Positions 15,859 through 24,344 of a stretch of 64,000 nt of DNA are shown here, in pieces (position 1 is the stretch's first letter; the number at the start of each line of letters is the position of its first letter). The DNA is from Lachnospiraceae bacterium UBA1759 (GTDB lineage Bacteria; Bacillota; Clostridia; Lachnospirales; Lachnospiraceae): the NCBI GenBank assembly GCA_002315555.1, contig DCHF01000055.1, positions 384,829 to 448,828 on the forward strand, written 5' to 3'. The position numbers and the translations under genes are program-made. The notes beneath the pieces are model-generated. The model was given only the letters and a program-made list of their open reading frames with translations, was not told where the DNA came from and did not search any database.

Positions 15859-17511
15859 TTACTCGATGACCGGGAATGCGTTTAACGACATCAGGTACTC
15901 GAGGGCAAGCTCGTCCAGCTTATCGAGGCCTTCGTGTCCCTTCGGAACATCGCCGAGGTCCATCCAGCCGTAGTTTTCGTCACTCTTCGGCCAATAGGGC
16001 AGTGCCGGCTGGGAAGCAGTGAGCGGAGACCAGGATTTGTCGTTCGGGTCGCCGGTCGCCATAAAGTTAGCCCAGTAAGCGCTGATCACATCGGCCAGTT
16101 CAAAGTCGGAAGTGCGCCACGGACGGACCGGGGGAACATTTTCCCGCAGCGAAGCAAAGGTGAACCAGAGCTCGCTGGAGTGCCATGCCAGCAGGTTGTC
16201 CTGATCGCGGAAGGTGCCTTTTTCCTCCGGAAGGCTCGGCACAACGTGCGAGAAGACGTAGGAGTAGGTGGAGACGGAGGGGGCAACGGCCTTGCGCCAT
16301 GCGCCGAAGTAACGGTTCATGATGACGCCGCCGGTGGACGGACCGCCCCAGCTGTTGGCAAACGCGCGGGTCGCGAGGACACGGGCGCGGTAGTTCGCGT
16401 CGGCATCGGTCACGGGCCAGAGGGATTCGAAGTCGTGCTTCTCGTAAAGCGTGCCGAGCTTCTCCTTCATGACCTCGTAAAACTCGTCTTTCGTTTCATA
16501 CGGCTTGGTCTGGAACAGGCTGTTACCGCGGATGTTGCTTTCGCCGAGGTTGCCTCCTGTCAGATAGTCCACTGAACAGCCAAATTCGGCCATATTATCG
16601 GCTGCGTCAAGATGGACGACATATTTACCGTCTGCAACCATGGACGACGGTAAGGAGCCTTTTTGCGCGCGGTCTTTGTTGCCGGTGTAGAAACGGTCCG
16701 CCGGGATCCTGCGCAGTTCTTCAACGGAAGCATCCGGGTCGATGCCGCAGCTTTCAAGATAAGCACGTCCGTTTTCGTATGCAGCTTCCATCGGCTCATA
16801 ACCGCGGAGCCATGCCAGATTGGATTGGTTGATGCAGCGGCGGATCTTGCCCTGCGAAAACGGGCTCGTGGTCAGCGCGGTGGACTTCGCGGTACCTCCG
16901 GACTGGCCGCCTACGGTGATATTGTCCGGGTCACCGCCAAAGGCTGCGATGTTCTCGCGGACCCAATCGAGCGCCATCAGTTCATCCTTGAGACCGTAGT
17001 TTCCGGAAATGCCGTCCTGCTCTTCCGAGAGCTGCGGCAGGCAGAGATAACCCATGATATTCAGGCGCTGTCCGACGTTAACGACGACGATGCCCTTCTT
17101 TGCCAGCTCGGACGGATCAAATTCGACCTCGCTGTAATAACCGGTTGCCAGGCCGCCGCCATGGAACCACATGAAGACCGGCCGCTTTTCTTCCGCGGAA
17201 TCCGCACCGGTCGTGATGTGCAGATACAGACAGTCCTCGCTCATCGGGGTATAGCCGTCAAAATAGAAATCGGATGCCCACGGCTCAAAACTCGGGCCCA
17301 TGCCCATGTCCTGCATCGGACGGCAGGCAAAATGAGTAGCGTCACGGATGCCCGGCCACGGTTCGTGCGGGACCGGTGCCTTGAAGCGCCGCTCGCCGAT
17401 GGGCGGCTCCGCATACGGTACAGAGCGGAAGGTGGTGATTCCTTCATACTTCCCGGTCAGTTCCGCACCACGCAGCTGACCGTACTTTGTTGTTACGATA
17501 CCAATACTCAT
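15859..17511 (-). CDS. type B carboxylesterase/lipase family protein
   Basis: A 550-residue alpha/beta hydrolase of the PF00135 carboxylesterase family. The oxyanion loop is FHGGGLATG, the nucleophile elbow is GGQSGG with S204, and the histidine motif is LLAWHSSELWFTF. The EDCLYLHI motif near residue 92 is typical. The elbow has Gln where most members have Glu (GESAG), a known natural variant. It lacks a signal peptide, so it acts inside the cell, perhaps on ester-decorated glycans or other small esters. The ATG at 17511 follows AGGAGG. It appears to be monocistronic. Confidence 0.9.
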   Translation of the reverse strand: MSIGIVTTKYGQLRGAELTGKYEGITTFRSVPYAEPPIGERRFKAPVPHEPWPGIRDATHFACRPMQDMGMGPSFEPWASDFYFDGYTPMSEDCLYLHITTGADSAEEKRPVFMWFHGGGLATGYYSEVEFDPSELAKKGIVVVNVGQRLNIMGYLCLPQLSEEQDGISGNYGLKDELMALDWVRENIAAFGGDPDNITVGGQSGGTAKSTALTTSPFSQGKIRRCINQSNLAWLRGYEPMEAAYENGRAYLESCGIDPDASVEELRRIPADRFYTGNKDRAQKGSLPSSMVADGKYVVHLDAADNMAEFGCSVDYLTGGNLGESNIRGNSLFQTKPYETKDEFYEVMKEKLGTLYEKHDFESLWPVTDADANYRARVLATRAFANSWGGPSTGGVIMNRYFGAWRKAVAPSVSTYSYVFSHVVPSLPEEKGTFRDQDNLLAWHSSELWFTFASLRENVPPVRPWRTSDFELADVISAYWANFMATGDPNDKSWSPLTASQPALPYWPKSDENYGWMDLGDVPKGHEGLDKLDELALEYLMSLNAFPVIE

Positions 17512-17622
17512 GAGGTTTCCTCCTGTATGTTCCGCGCACGAAAACAGGTGCGCTATGGTTCACAGATCGTTGGATCCCTTCAACCGGGCAGTGTGCCCTT
17601 CGGTGAAGGAAAGAGGACGGTG

Positions 17623-18438
17623 TCAGTTCTTTTTGCGGTCGCTCAGTTCGATCGCGTCGTTCAGATTGGTAAGCTCGGTGTGCATTCCGCCGATGTCCTC
17701 CAGCGACTCATCCAGTGTGGCTTCCAGCTTTTCATACGCACGCTTCAGATGCTCGGCCAGTGAAAGCTCGGAGCTGAAGGCCATGAGGAACCGCAGCTTG
17801 GGCTTCTTTTCCAGCTGGTCGTGGAACTCGCGGATCTCCGCCTTGACCTGCTCGTAACGGACGATGACATCGTGCTCATCTGCAAACGCCTTCATCTTGG
17901 AAACGAGCCGCGCGGAGTAGGTGAAGTCGATCGTGAATACACCGAAGAAAAAGCCGATGACGAAGCAGAAGGCCATATTGGCCGCCAGCCATTCAATGGC
18001 ATTCAGAATGTGCGGATAAACGAACAGGAAGAATGCTGCCGAAAGGATCGTCCAGTAGACGGAGAACTTGGGACAGATCAGACCCTGAAGATTGGCCCAT
18101 TCATTCCGGTAGTCCCACAGGCGGACCTTCAGGAATTTCAGACAGAACACACCGGTCACGTACTCAAGGAGCGTCATGCCGATGCCCATCAGGATCACGG
18201 TCACGATGCTTCCGCTCACGGTCTCCCCCCAGAAGGTGGAGTTTAAGGAACTTAAAAGATATAAAACATCCAGACCGAAGCCGTACAGCGGAACGTAGGG
18301 ACCCACGCAGAAGCCCGGGTTGATCCATTTCCGCTCCGGATTCATTTTGGAGAAGAAACGGCGGTAGAAGAGTTCCAGCACCCAACCGAACAGGGAACCG
18401 ATGAAAAACAGATAACATAATTTAAGTAAAAGATTCAT
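17623..18438 (-). CDS. putative ABC-transporter type IV (CmpB) membrane protein
   Basis: A 271-residue protein with about five to six N-terminal helices and a cytosolic C-terminal coiled-coil-like tail (from about residue 185). The first half matches the PF06541 signature seen in many Clostridia: GSLFGWVLELFYRRFF followed by NPGFCVGPYVPLYGFG. The family is annotated as a putative ABC transporter component, but no ATPase is adjacent and the true role is unknown. The ATG at 18438 follows a GGAGG site. A terminator for the upstream HD-GYP operon lies just beyond its start. Confidence 0.82.
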   Translation of the reverse strand: MNLLLKLCYLFFIGSLFGWVLELFYRRFFSKMNPERKWINPGFCVGPYVPLYGFGLDVLYLLSSLNSTFWGETVSGSIVTVILMGIGMTLLEYVTGVFCLKFLKVRLWDYRNEWANLQGLICPKFSVYWTILSAAFFLFVYPHILNAIEWLAANMAFCFVIGFFFGVFTIDFTYSARLVSKMKAFADEHDVIVRYEQVKAEIREFHDQLEKKPKLRFLMAFSSELSLAEHLKRAYEKLEATLDESLEDIGGMHTELTNLNDAIELSDRKKN

Positions 18439-18489
18439 AGCAATGCCTCCAACTGAAGTATAGCATCGGGAGAGGGGAAGTCAATACAA

Positions 18490-18517
18490 AAAAGCGGTCC
18501 CTTTCGGGACCGCTTTT
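18490..18517 (-). terminator. terminator of the HD-GYP operon
   Basis: A 12-bp perfect stem (18490-18501 and 18506-18517) with a 4-nt loop. Read on the minus strand it is followed by a T-run, 13 nt after the HD-GYP gene stop. Confidence 0.85.
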
Positions 18518-18530
18518 CGGGTTTCACTCC

Positions 18531-21053
18531 TTACAGAAGCGAAGTGTTCAGTAAGATGACCTCGTCCTTGATCAGGCCGATAAAGGTCTGTGCAAGGACC
18601 GGATCGAACTGCTTACCGATGTTCTTTTCGATCTGTTCGACCGCGTAGTCAATGGAAAGTCCTTTACGATACGGACGGTCTGTGGTGATGGCATCGAAGG
18701 TGTCCGCAAGTGCCAGGCAGCGTGCGGTGACCGGAATGGCCTCACCGCCGATTCCTCTGGGATAACCGCGTCCGTCCCAACGCTCGTGGTGGCCGACGAC
18801 TGCGGGAATCATGTAATCCATAGCCGGCAGGTGGCGGATCATCTCAATGGAACCGTTTACGTGGCCCTTCATGATGTCAAACTCTTCATCCGTAAGAGCG
18901 GCCTGCTTGCCGAGAATGGCTTCCGGAATACTGATCTTGCCGATGTCGTGAAGAAGACCTGCATGATAGACCATGCGGACTTCATCGTCGCCGAGACCGG
19001 ATGCCGCAGCGAGCAGGGCGGCGTATTCAGCCACGTTGCTGCTGTGCTGGCAGGTGTAATGGTCTTTTGCATCGATGGCGGCGGTAAGAGCGGAGATGAT
19101 GGACAGGTTCTGTTCGAATCCATCGTCCTTGCGCTGCAGGACGCCGCGTACACGATCGCGAAGACCCAGATTAATGCTGGCTTCACGCTGTCTGATGAAG
19201 ATACGGTCCTTACCGGAGGTCTTCGCAGTGAAGACGGCCAGGTCGGCATTATCGATCAGTTCGCGTACGGAAGAAGCGGTAGAGGGTGCTACACAGATAC
19301 CGGCGCTGATGGTCAGGTTCTTGTATTCCTTACGCTGCTCGGTATTGTTAATGGCCAGGATCTCTCTGCGGATGACCTCAGTCAGGTCATGCGCCTTCTT
19401 GCCGTCATAGAGCGGTAAGAGGATGGAGAAGATCTTGCCGCTGGTGCGGAAGACTTCGCCGCTGCCGTTTACACAGGTGGAGATGATCTCTGCGACACGC
19501 TTTAAGGTGAGATCGCCTTCCAGCGTACCGTATAACTGGTTGTAAAGCTTGAAATCGTCGATGTCGATATCAATAAGAGCCAGACATTCGTTACCGTAGA
19601 TCCGGTACTTTTCGGTGATGGACTCCACAAATGCGCGGTAGTTGCCAACGCCGGTCAGGCTGTCGATACGTGCCTCACGGTACATCTGCTCGTAGAGGGC
19701 AGCGTTCTTTACCGCGATGGAGGCAACGGAGCTTAACGTGGTCAGGTAATTGATCTCGCTTCCGGTGAAGGAGTTGCGTTTTTCCTTGCCTGTCAGCATG
19801 ATGAGACCGGCGATGTCATCGCCGTCATTCATTGCAATGACGCAGGAAATATCCGCTGCGAGCATCTGCGCCTTTTCCTCATCCCAAAGAGAGCGGTACA
19901 TTGAAGTGGTACGGAACTCTTCCATGATGAAGTAACCTTCACTGTTCTTCAGTGCGGTGATCATCGGGCTGTCCAGCATGATCCGGAAGACCTTGCCGCC
20001 CAGCTGCGTGGAATCCGCACGAACGGTATAGGCTTCACTGTCCTTTAACATGATGAAGATGCGGTCAACGGTGACACCGGCCTGTACGGCGGTCAGAAGC
20101 TCCTGCGTGATCTCCTTTGTGTTCAATGACTTTGAGACCTTATCGGAGAAGGAACTGATGAGCATCTCCTGCTGGTTCTTCAGGTTGAAGAGTACACTGG
20201 TCAGCCGGTCAACGATGGTGTAGAAGAACATCATGAAGACGGAGAATACCAGTACCAGGATCAGGGTCAGGGTGTTTTCATCATACGGGAAGACCATCAG
20301 CAGCAGTGCTCTTAACGGCTCAATGAAGGACGCGAGCAGGATGATGGAGATGATCAGCGAGAACAGGGTCAGTACACGGCGGTTGATCAGAAGCGTCATG
20401 GTGAACATACGCTTCTTACCGAGTCCGTGTGCCAGTGCGATCGCGAACAGGATACCGGTCACCTGGTCCCACGGGAAGGTATTGCCCGGCAGGATCTGGA
20501 TAATGTTACCGACACCGATCACGATGCATCCGAAGATGATCGACTTCAGGCCCGGCATGTTGGAGCTTACTCTGCGGATCAACCGGTGGAGCACCAGTAC
20601 AATGCCGACGACCTGAGCCATCAGGTAGATGTAGGGGATCGCAATCGTCCATGTCATCTCGTAGCGGAAGATCTTACCGTTCTCGGTGACCTCGGGCGTG
20701 GGCGGCTTTAAGAAGAAGCCAAGCGCGGAGAGCACCAGAATGATGATCATACCGACGGTCCAGAAGATAGTCTGCTTTGGCCGGTGGTCATGCGCGTAGC
20801 TGAGCACAAAGTAGTAGCAGAGCCAGCCCTCACTGAAGAGCGCGAGTAACGAGACATAGAACCAGAAGTTCAGTCCCGGCCACACTTCGAGTCGCATGAG
20901 AACAGAAGCGCCGGACCAGATGGCAAAGCCGAACAGCACGACAATGAAGCTTCGGATCTCCGGAGACTTCTTTGCCGCGAGGAACGCCGCCAGGAACAGG
21001 ACGTAAAGGCAAAAGGCTGTTAAATTGATGTAAAGGAAGGGAACTCCCGCCAT
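18531..21053 (-). CDS. membrane c-di-GMP phosphodiesterase: 7TM-like, GAF, degenerate GGDEF, HD-GYP
   Basis: An 840-residue multidomain signalling protein. Residues 1-290 hold about nine membrane helices resembling a 7TM sensory module. Residues 310-450 look like a GAF domain. Residues 465-620 are a GGDEF domain whose active-site loop reads SGKIF instead of GGDEF, so cyclase activity should be lost. Residues 640-830 are an HD-GYP phosphodiesterase with HDIGKI, GHHERWDGRGYP and the metal-binding histidines intact. I infer that it degrades c-di-GMP, with the dead GGDEF perhaps binding nucleotide as a sensor. It is the last gene of an operon with a GH3 enzyme and an ICMT-like protein. Confidence 0.9.
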   Translation of the reverse strand: MAGVPFLYINLTAFCLYVLFLAAFLAAKKSPEIRSFIVVLFGFAIWSGASVLMRLEVWPGLNFWFYVSLLALFSEGWLCYYFVLSYAHDHRPKQTIFWTVGMIIILVLSALGFFLKPPTPEVTENGKIFRYEMTWTIAIPYIYLMAQVVGIVLVLHRLIRRVSSNMPGLKSIIFGCIVIGVGNIIQILPGNTFPWDQVTGILFAIALAHGLGKKRMFTMTLLINRRVLTLFSLIISIILLASFIEPLRALLLMVFPYDENTLTLILVLVFSVFMMFFYTIVDRLTSVLFNLKNQQEMLISSFSDKVSKSLNTKEITQELLTAVQAGVTVDRIFIMLKDSEAYTVRADSTQLGGKVFRIMLDSPMITALKNSEGYFIMEEFRTTSMYRSLWDEEKAQMLAADISCVIAMNDGDDIAGLIMLTGKEKRNSFTGSEINYLTTLSSVASIAVKNAALYEQMYREARIDSLTGVGNYRAFVESITEKYRIYGNECLALIDIDIDDFKLYNQLYGTLEGDLTLKRVAEIISTCVNGSGEVFRTSGKIFSILLPLYDGKKAHDLTEVIRREILAINNTEQRKEYKNLTISAGICVAPSTASSVRELIDNADLAVFTAKTSGKDRIFIRQREASINLGLRDRVRGVLQRKDDGFEQNLSIISALTAAIDAKDHYTCQHSSNVAEYAALLAAASGLGDDEVRMVYHAGLLHDIGKISIPEAILGKQAALTDEEFDIMKGHVNGSIEMIRHLPAMDYMIPAVVGHHERWDGRGYPRGIGGEAIPVTARCLALADTFDAITTDRPYRKGLSIDYAVEQIEKNIGKQFDPVLAQTFIGLIKDEVILLNTSLL

Positions 21054-21059
21054 CAGTTA

Positions 21060-22691
21060 TTAATCCTCTCTGTTCATTACGGAAGGGATCGTTTCCTTCC
21101 GGTAGCCTGTCAGCATCTGAATATCGATGGCAGGCGGGTTGATGTGACGGATGGAACGGCCGATCATGCTTTCGCACTGTTTGATCGTTCCGGATTTCAG
21201 GATCGTGATCTGTAACGGCTCCATATCGAGCAGCTTCTTCAGGTCACTGTAATCGCTGTCAAAGTTTTTGAAGTAGAGTGCCAGATGATCCTGGATCAGC
21301 GAACGAAGCGCGGTCTCCGTCATCAGGGACTCTTCTTTGATCTCCGCATACAGGTGCATGAACGGTGTGTTGCTGGTGTCATACTCCTTCTTTGCGGTCC
21401 AGTCGCCGATGGGCAGGCGGGATTCCCGGATGACCTCGGTGATGGAAGCTTCGGTAATGCGCGTGAAACCGGCGATGTCGATCAGGTCCGGTGTCCGGTC
21501 GATGTAAGTGAACCGGGGGAGGGAACCGTCGGCAGGTGCCGATACGCAATGATACATGTCGCCGATACGATACCGCATGAATGCTCCGCCGTGGAGAACA
21601 CTGATGACCAGTTCATAGGATTCTCCCGCGGACACACCGTCCATCAGACAGGTGCGCGGAGTGTAGTTCGCAGTCTCGTTTTCACGCTGCAGCTCGCTTT
21701 CCGGAATGAACTCATAGAAGCAGGCATCCGGGAAGAAGACCATTCCGCGATGTTCCCATGTATCGACAGAGAGGCAGGTGGATTCCGTGCCGGCTGCGAG
21801 CTCGATGGGTTCAACGCCCCACGCCTTGGTCAGGCGTGATTTATACCGTACGGCATCTGTTCCGGTGGCTACAAAGCCCTTCAGGCGGAATACATCGCCC
21901 GGGACCAGCTTGCCGCCGTCATCCTGATGCCGTGACTTTGCCTTCAGGAAACGAATGGCAATGGACGGCGATGCTTTCAGAAGAGAACTTAATCCGGAGG
22001 ATTTTTTGGAACCGCCGGTCGCGGACTCTTCAAAGTGTTCGGTAATATAGTTTGCGACGCTGCCGATGGCGAAGAAGTAATCCACGCCGCCGTGAAGCGC
22101 CATCTTGAATCCGGCTTTGATGCGCTGGCTGAAGGAAAGATCCGAATGGGAATTTGTATCCGGCAGCCAGGCAAAGTCCATATCTTCATTCAAAAGAGAA
22201 GGCAGAAGACCGGTCGCATACGGAAGCGGTGCGCCGCCGTAAAGAATGCGGTCCTTTGCGGTGACATCGAAATCACCGTAGCCGTGGCTGGAAGCCAGCA
22301 TCATAACTGCGAAAACATTGTGCTTGTAGGTGTCAAGCATGGCGCGGGTATACGGCGCGACCTTGACGGGACGGAAACCGCCCTCCCAGGTGGTCTCGAT
22401 CCAGATCACCGGATCTGCCGGAAGCATGTCTGCGCGCTTTGCGAGGAGAATGTCCGCATAATCCGCATAGCGGGTCATGGGGAAGGTCGCACGGAACTCG
22501 TCAATGGAACCGCAGGACGCACCGGCTGTCAGCCGCTTTCCGAGACCGGATTCGCGGAATAAGGACAGCTGCTCCTCCATCAGACGATTCTGAATGAACA
22601 TATAATCCTTGATTTTGAGATCCAGGAAGCCGCAGTACTCCTCCCAGACCTGTTTTTTCGGTAAATATTTCAGTTTCTCACGAAAATTCAT
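21060..22691 (-). CDS. GH3-family acyl-acid adenylating protein
   Basis: A 543-residue cytoplasmic protein resembling the GH3 family (PF03321, named after the plant auxin-responsive acyl-amido synthetases), which activates carboxylic acids with ATP and joins them to amino acids or other amines. Visible motifs are the motif-II-like AAGTEST, the FYEFIPESE segment and YRIGDMYHC, the family's conserved Y-R-x-G-D. The N-terminal ATP-binding motif is diverged (ETTWEGG instead of SSGTT), so activity is uncertain. It overlaps the upstream gene by 4 nt and ends 7 nt before the HD-GYP gene. The bacterial substrate is unknown. Confidence 0.82.
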   Translation of the reverse strand: MNFREKLKYLPKKQVWEEYCGFLDLKIKDYMFIQNRLMEEQLSLFRESGLGKRLTAGASCGSIDEFRATFPMTRYADYADILLAKRADMLPADPVIWIETTWEGGFRPVKVAPYTRAMLDTYKHNVFAVMMLASSHGYGDFDVTAKDRILYGGAPLPYATGLLPSLLNEDMDFAWLPDTNSHSDLSFSQRIKAGFKMALHGGVDYFFAIGSVANYITEHFEESATGGSKKSSGLSSLLKASPSIAIRFLKAKSRHQDDGGKLVPGDVFRLKGFVATGTDAVRYKSRLTKAWGVEPIELAAGTESTCLSVDTWEHRGMVFFPDACFYEFIPESELQRENETANYTPRTCLMDGVSAGESYELVISVLHGGAFMRYRIGDMYHCVSAPADGSLPRFTYIDRTPDLIDIAGFTRITEASITEVIRESRLPIGDWTAKKEYDTSNTPFMHLYAEIKEESLMTETALRSLIQDHLALYFKNFDSDYSDLKKLLDMEPLQITILKSGTIKQCESMIGRSIRHINPPAIDIQMLTGYRKETIPSVMNRED

Positions 22692-23245
22692 TCATTACGT
22701 CCTTTGAAATCTTCAATACATGCCCGGATGCTGTTTCCGTTCGGAATCATGCAGGGCGTGGTTTCCTTATATAAGTCGTAGCCGGAGAGTACGCGCGGAA
22801 AGACAACGAGGTCCTCAAAAATGCCGAGGGCGATGTCCAGGAGCGCAAAGATCAGTACGGCTGCGGCCGGGAAGCCGAACGACGGGATCAGGCAGGCATA
22901 GAATAAAATAAGAAAAGGGATGCCGGGGTGCCGTGAAAGCGCGTAAAGCTTCTTTGTATATACAGGGCGTTTTTCACCCTGATGTTCATATCCGTCTTCA
23001 ACGGAAAAAGAACCGAAAAGAGACATCATAGTCAGAAAAAGGAAGAGGGCGGCAAGCAGCATAAAAGGAACCCGGATGAGTAACGGGAGTCCGGTATGAG
23101 ATTTAATAAGAAGCATTGCCGTGGATAAAACAAGAAACAGACATCCTGCATAGAAAGATGCCTTGAAGATCTTATGGATGGGACGCAGGTCATTGAGATC
23201 GCCCAGAAAAAACAGCGCGAAACCTGCTATACCGATGATATACAT
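22688..23245 (-). CDS. ICMT/phospholipid-methyltransferase-like membrane protein
   Basis: A 185-residue protein with four to five hydrophobic helices. The C-terminal part resembles the isoprenylcysteine carboxyl methyltransferase/PEMT fold: LSRHPGIPF, then EDLVVFPRVLSGYDLYK, then a proline-containing TPCMIPN segment. These correspond to the RHP motif and the E-x(8)-G-x-x-Y motif that bind S-adenosylmethionine in that group. It is the first gene of the ICMT-GH3-HD-GYP operon. Substrate is unknown; a lipid or a lipid-linked carboxylate made by the GH3 enzyme is one possibility, which is inference. Confidence 0.7.
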   Translation of the reverse strand: MYIIGIAGFALFFLGDLNDLRPIHKIFKASFYAGCLFLVLSTAMLLIKSHTGLPLLIRVPFMLLAALFLFLTMMSLFGSFSVEDGYEHQGEKRPVYTKKLYALSRHPGIPFLILFYACLIPSFGFPAAAVLIFALLDIALGIFEDLVVFPRVLSGYDLYKETTPCMIPNGNSIRACIEDFKGRNE

Positions 23246-23284
23246 GTCTTGTTTGAACCCTTTTCTTCTTATGAGGTAATACTA

Positions 23285-23313
23285 ATATAAACACCCTCCT
23301 GCGTAAATGTCAA
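23285..23313 (-). promoter_or_regulatory. sigma-A promoter of the ICMT-GH3-HD-GYP operon
   Basis: On the minus strand TTGACA, a 17-nt spacer, then TTATAT. It lies about 40 nt upstream of the first ATG. The consensus -35 suggests strong constitutive expression. Confidence 0.75.
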
Positions 23314-23424
23314 TAATTTTTTTCGAAAATGTTAAATTTCTTTTAACGAAATTGTGCAGGCGCTTAACAAGTTGCGCAAGATATGGTAAGCACGGGCGTT
23401 TTGCCACATTTTCAGCACATAATA

Positions 23425-23464
23425 AAGCAGCCGGAAAGGGCGGTAAAACACCTTCCGGCTGCTT
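23425..23464 (-). terminator. hairpin after the 251-residue protein gene
   Basis: A 12-bp perfect stem (23425-23436 and 23453-23464) with a 16-nt loop, located 27 nt beyond the minus-strand stop at 23491. The trailing T-run on the minus strand is short (TTATTAT), so efficiency is uncertain. The remaining 23314-23424 stretch is AT-rich without a recognisable gene. Confidence 0.6.
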
Positions 23465-23490
23465 GGATAAATATAAAAATCAATTAAATG

Positions 23491-24246
23491 TTACACAAAA
23501 GTTAACGGCTCCTTTGCGATCTCACGGACGATCTCCTTCAGTGCCGCGATCTCCTCCGGAGCGCCTTCGGCATCCAGATAGACACCGCCTTCGCCGCCGT
23601 TCACACCGCCCGCGCTGACGATCATCGTATCGCAGCCGGTCAGGAGACGGATCGCATCGAGCTCGGTAAAGGCCTCGCCCGGTGCCTCAAACAGCCGGAG
23701 ACCGTGGCCGTCCGGAGCATTGAGACGCGCGGTGAGAACGCTTAACGGCTGTTCCACGCGCTTTTCGACACCGACCGGGAGGATCAGTTTGGTCCTGCGG
23801 GCCAGGACCGGGCGGGAAGCTTCCATGATGGTGCCGCCCATTTCGGCGTTACCGATCAGGATCGCAGCGGTGTGCGACCGGAGATCCACCGCATTGGCGC
23901 CCTTTAAGATGACATCACCCTGCTTCAGCAGATCGCAGGCCGCGCCGAGGTCATCGACAAACTGAGCTTCGCCCTTTGTGATGATAAGCTGGCCCGGGAA
24001 CGGTTCCACGGTGGTCCTGGCACCCGGAGCGACGGTCACGCCTTTGTGGAAGGCGGGGAAGGTCACGCGCACATCACTGCCGATGGTCTCTAAAAGGGCA
24101 TTGGCGGCGTATACGTTTGTTGTACCGGCGATGACCAGCACGGTTCCGTTATTCAGTGCGTCCCTGATCTCCGGACGCATAAGAAGTCCTTTGGCAATGA
24201 GGCGTTTTCCCGCGGCGGGAGTAAGATAAAACTGGTAGTGTGACAT
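23491..24246 (-). CDS. conserved-looking protein of unknown function
   Basis: A 251-residue soluble protein with no signal peptide or membrane helix. I do not recognise the family. Glycine-rich turns are prominent: VLVIAGTTNVYAANAL, ILIGNAEMGGTIMEASRP and VSAGGVNGGEGGVYLD, in an alternating beta/alpha pattern that suggests a nucleotide- or cofactor-binding fold. The ATG at 24246 follows an AAGGAG site. It stands alone between a downstream hairpin and the MFS gene 98 nt upstream on the same strand. The strong coding signature (no rare-codon clusters, good RBS) supports a real gene. Confidence 0.75.
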   Translation of the reverse strand: MSHYQFYLTPAAGKRLIAKGLLMRPEIRDALNNGTVLVIAGTTNVYAANALLETIGSDVRVTFPAFHKGVTVAPGARTTVEPFPGQLIITKGEAQFVDDLGAACDLLKQGDVILKGANAVDLRSHTAAILIGNAEMGGTIMEASRPVLARRTKLILPVGVEKRVEQPLSVLTARLNAPDGHGLRLFEAPGEAFTELDAIRLLTGCDTMIVSAGGVNGGEGGVYLDAEGAPEEIAALKEIVREIAKEPLTFV

Positions 24247-24344
24247 TTCAGACTCCTTTCATTATCAATAGGTAGGTCCACCGGTCTGTGTTTTACGTCC
24301 TGTGACCTTACTTCGTCGGCCTGCGCTTTTCCGGTCCGCGGTCC

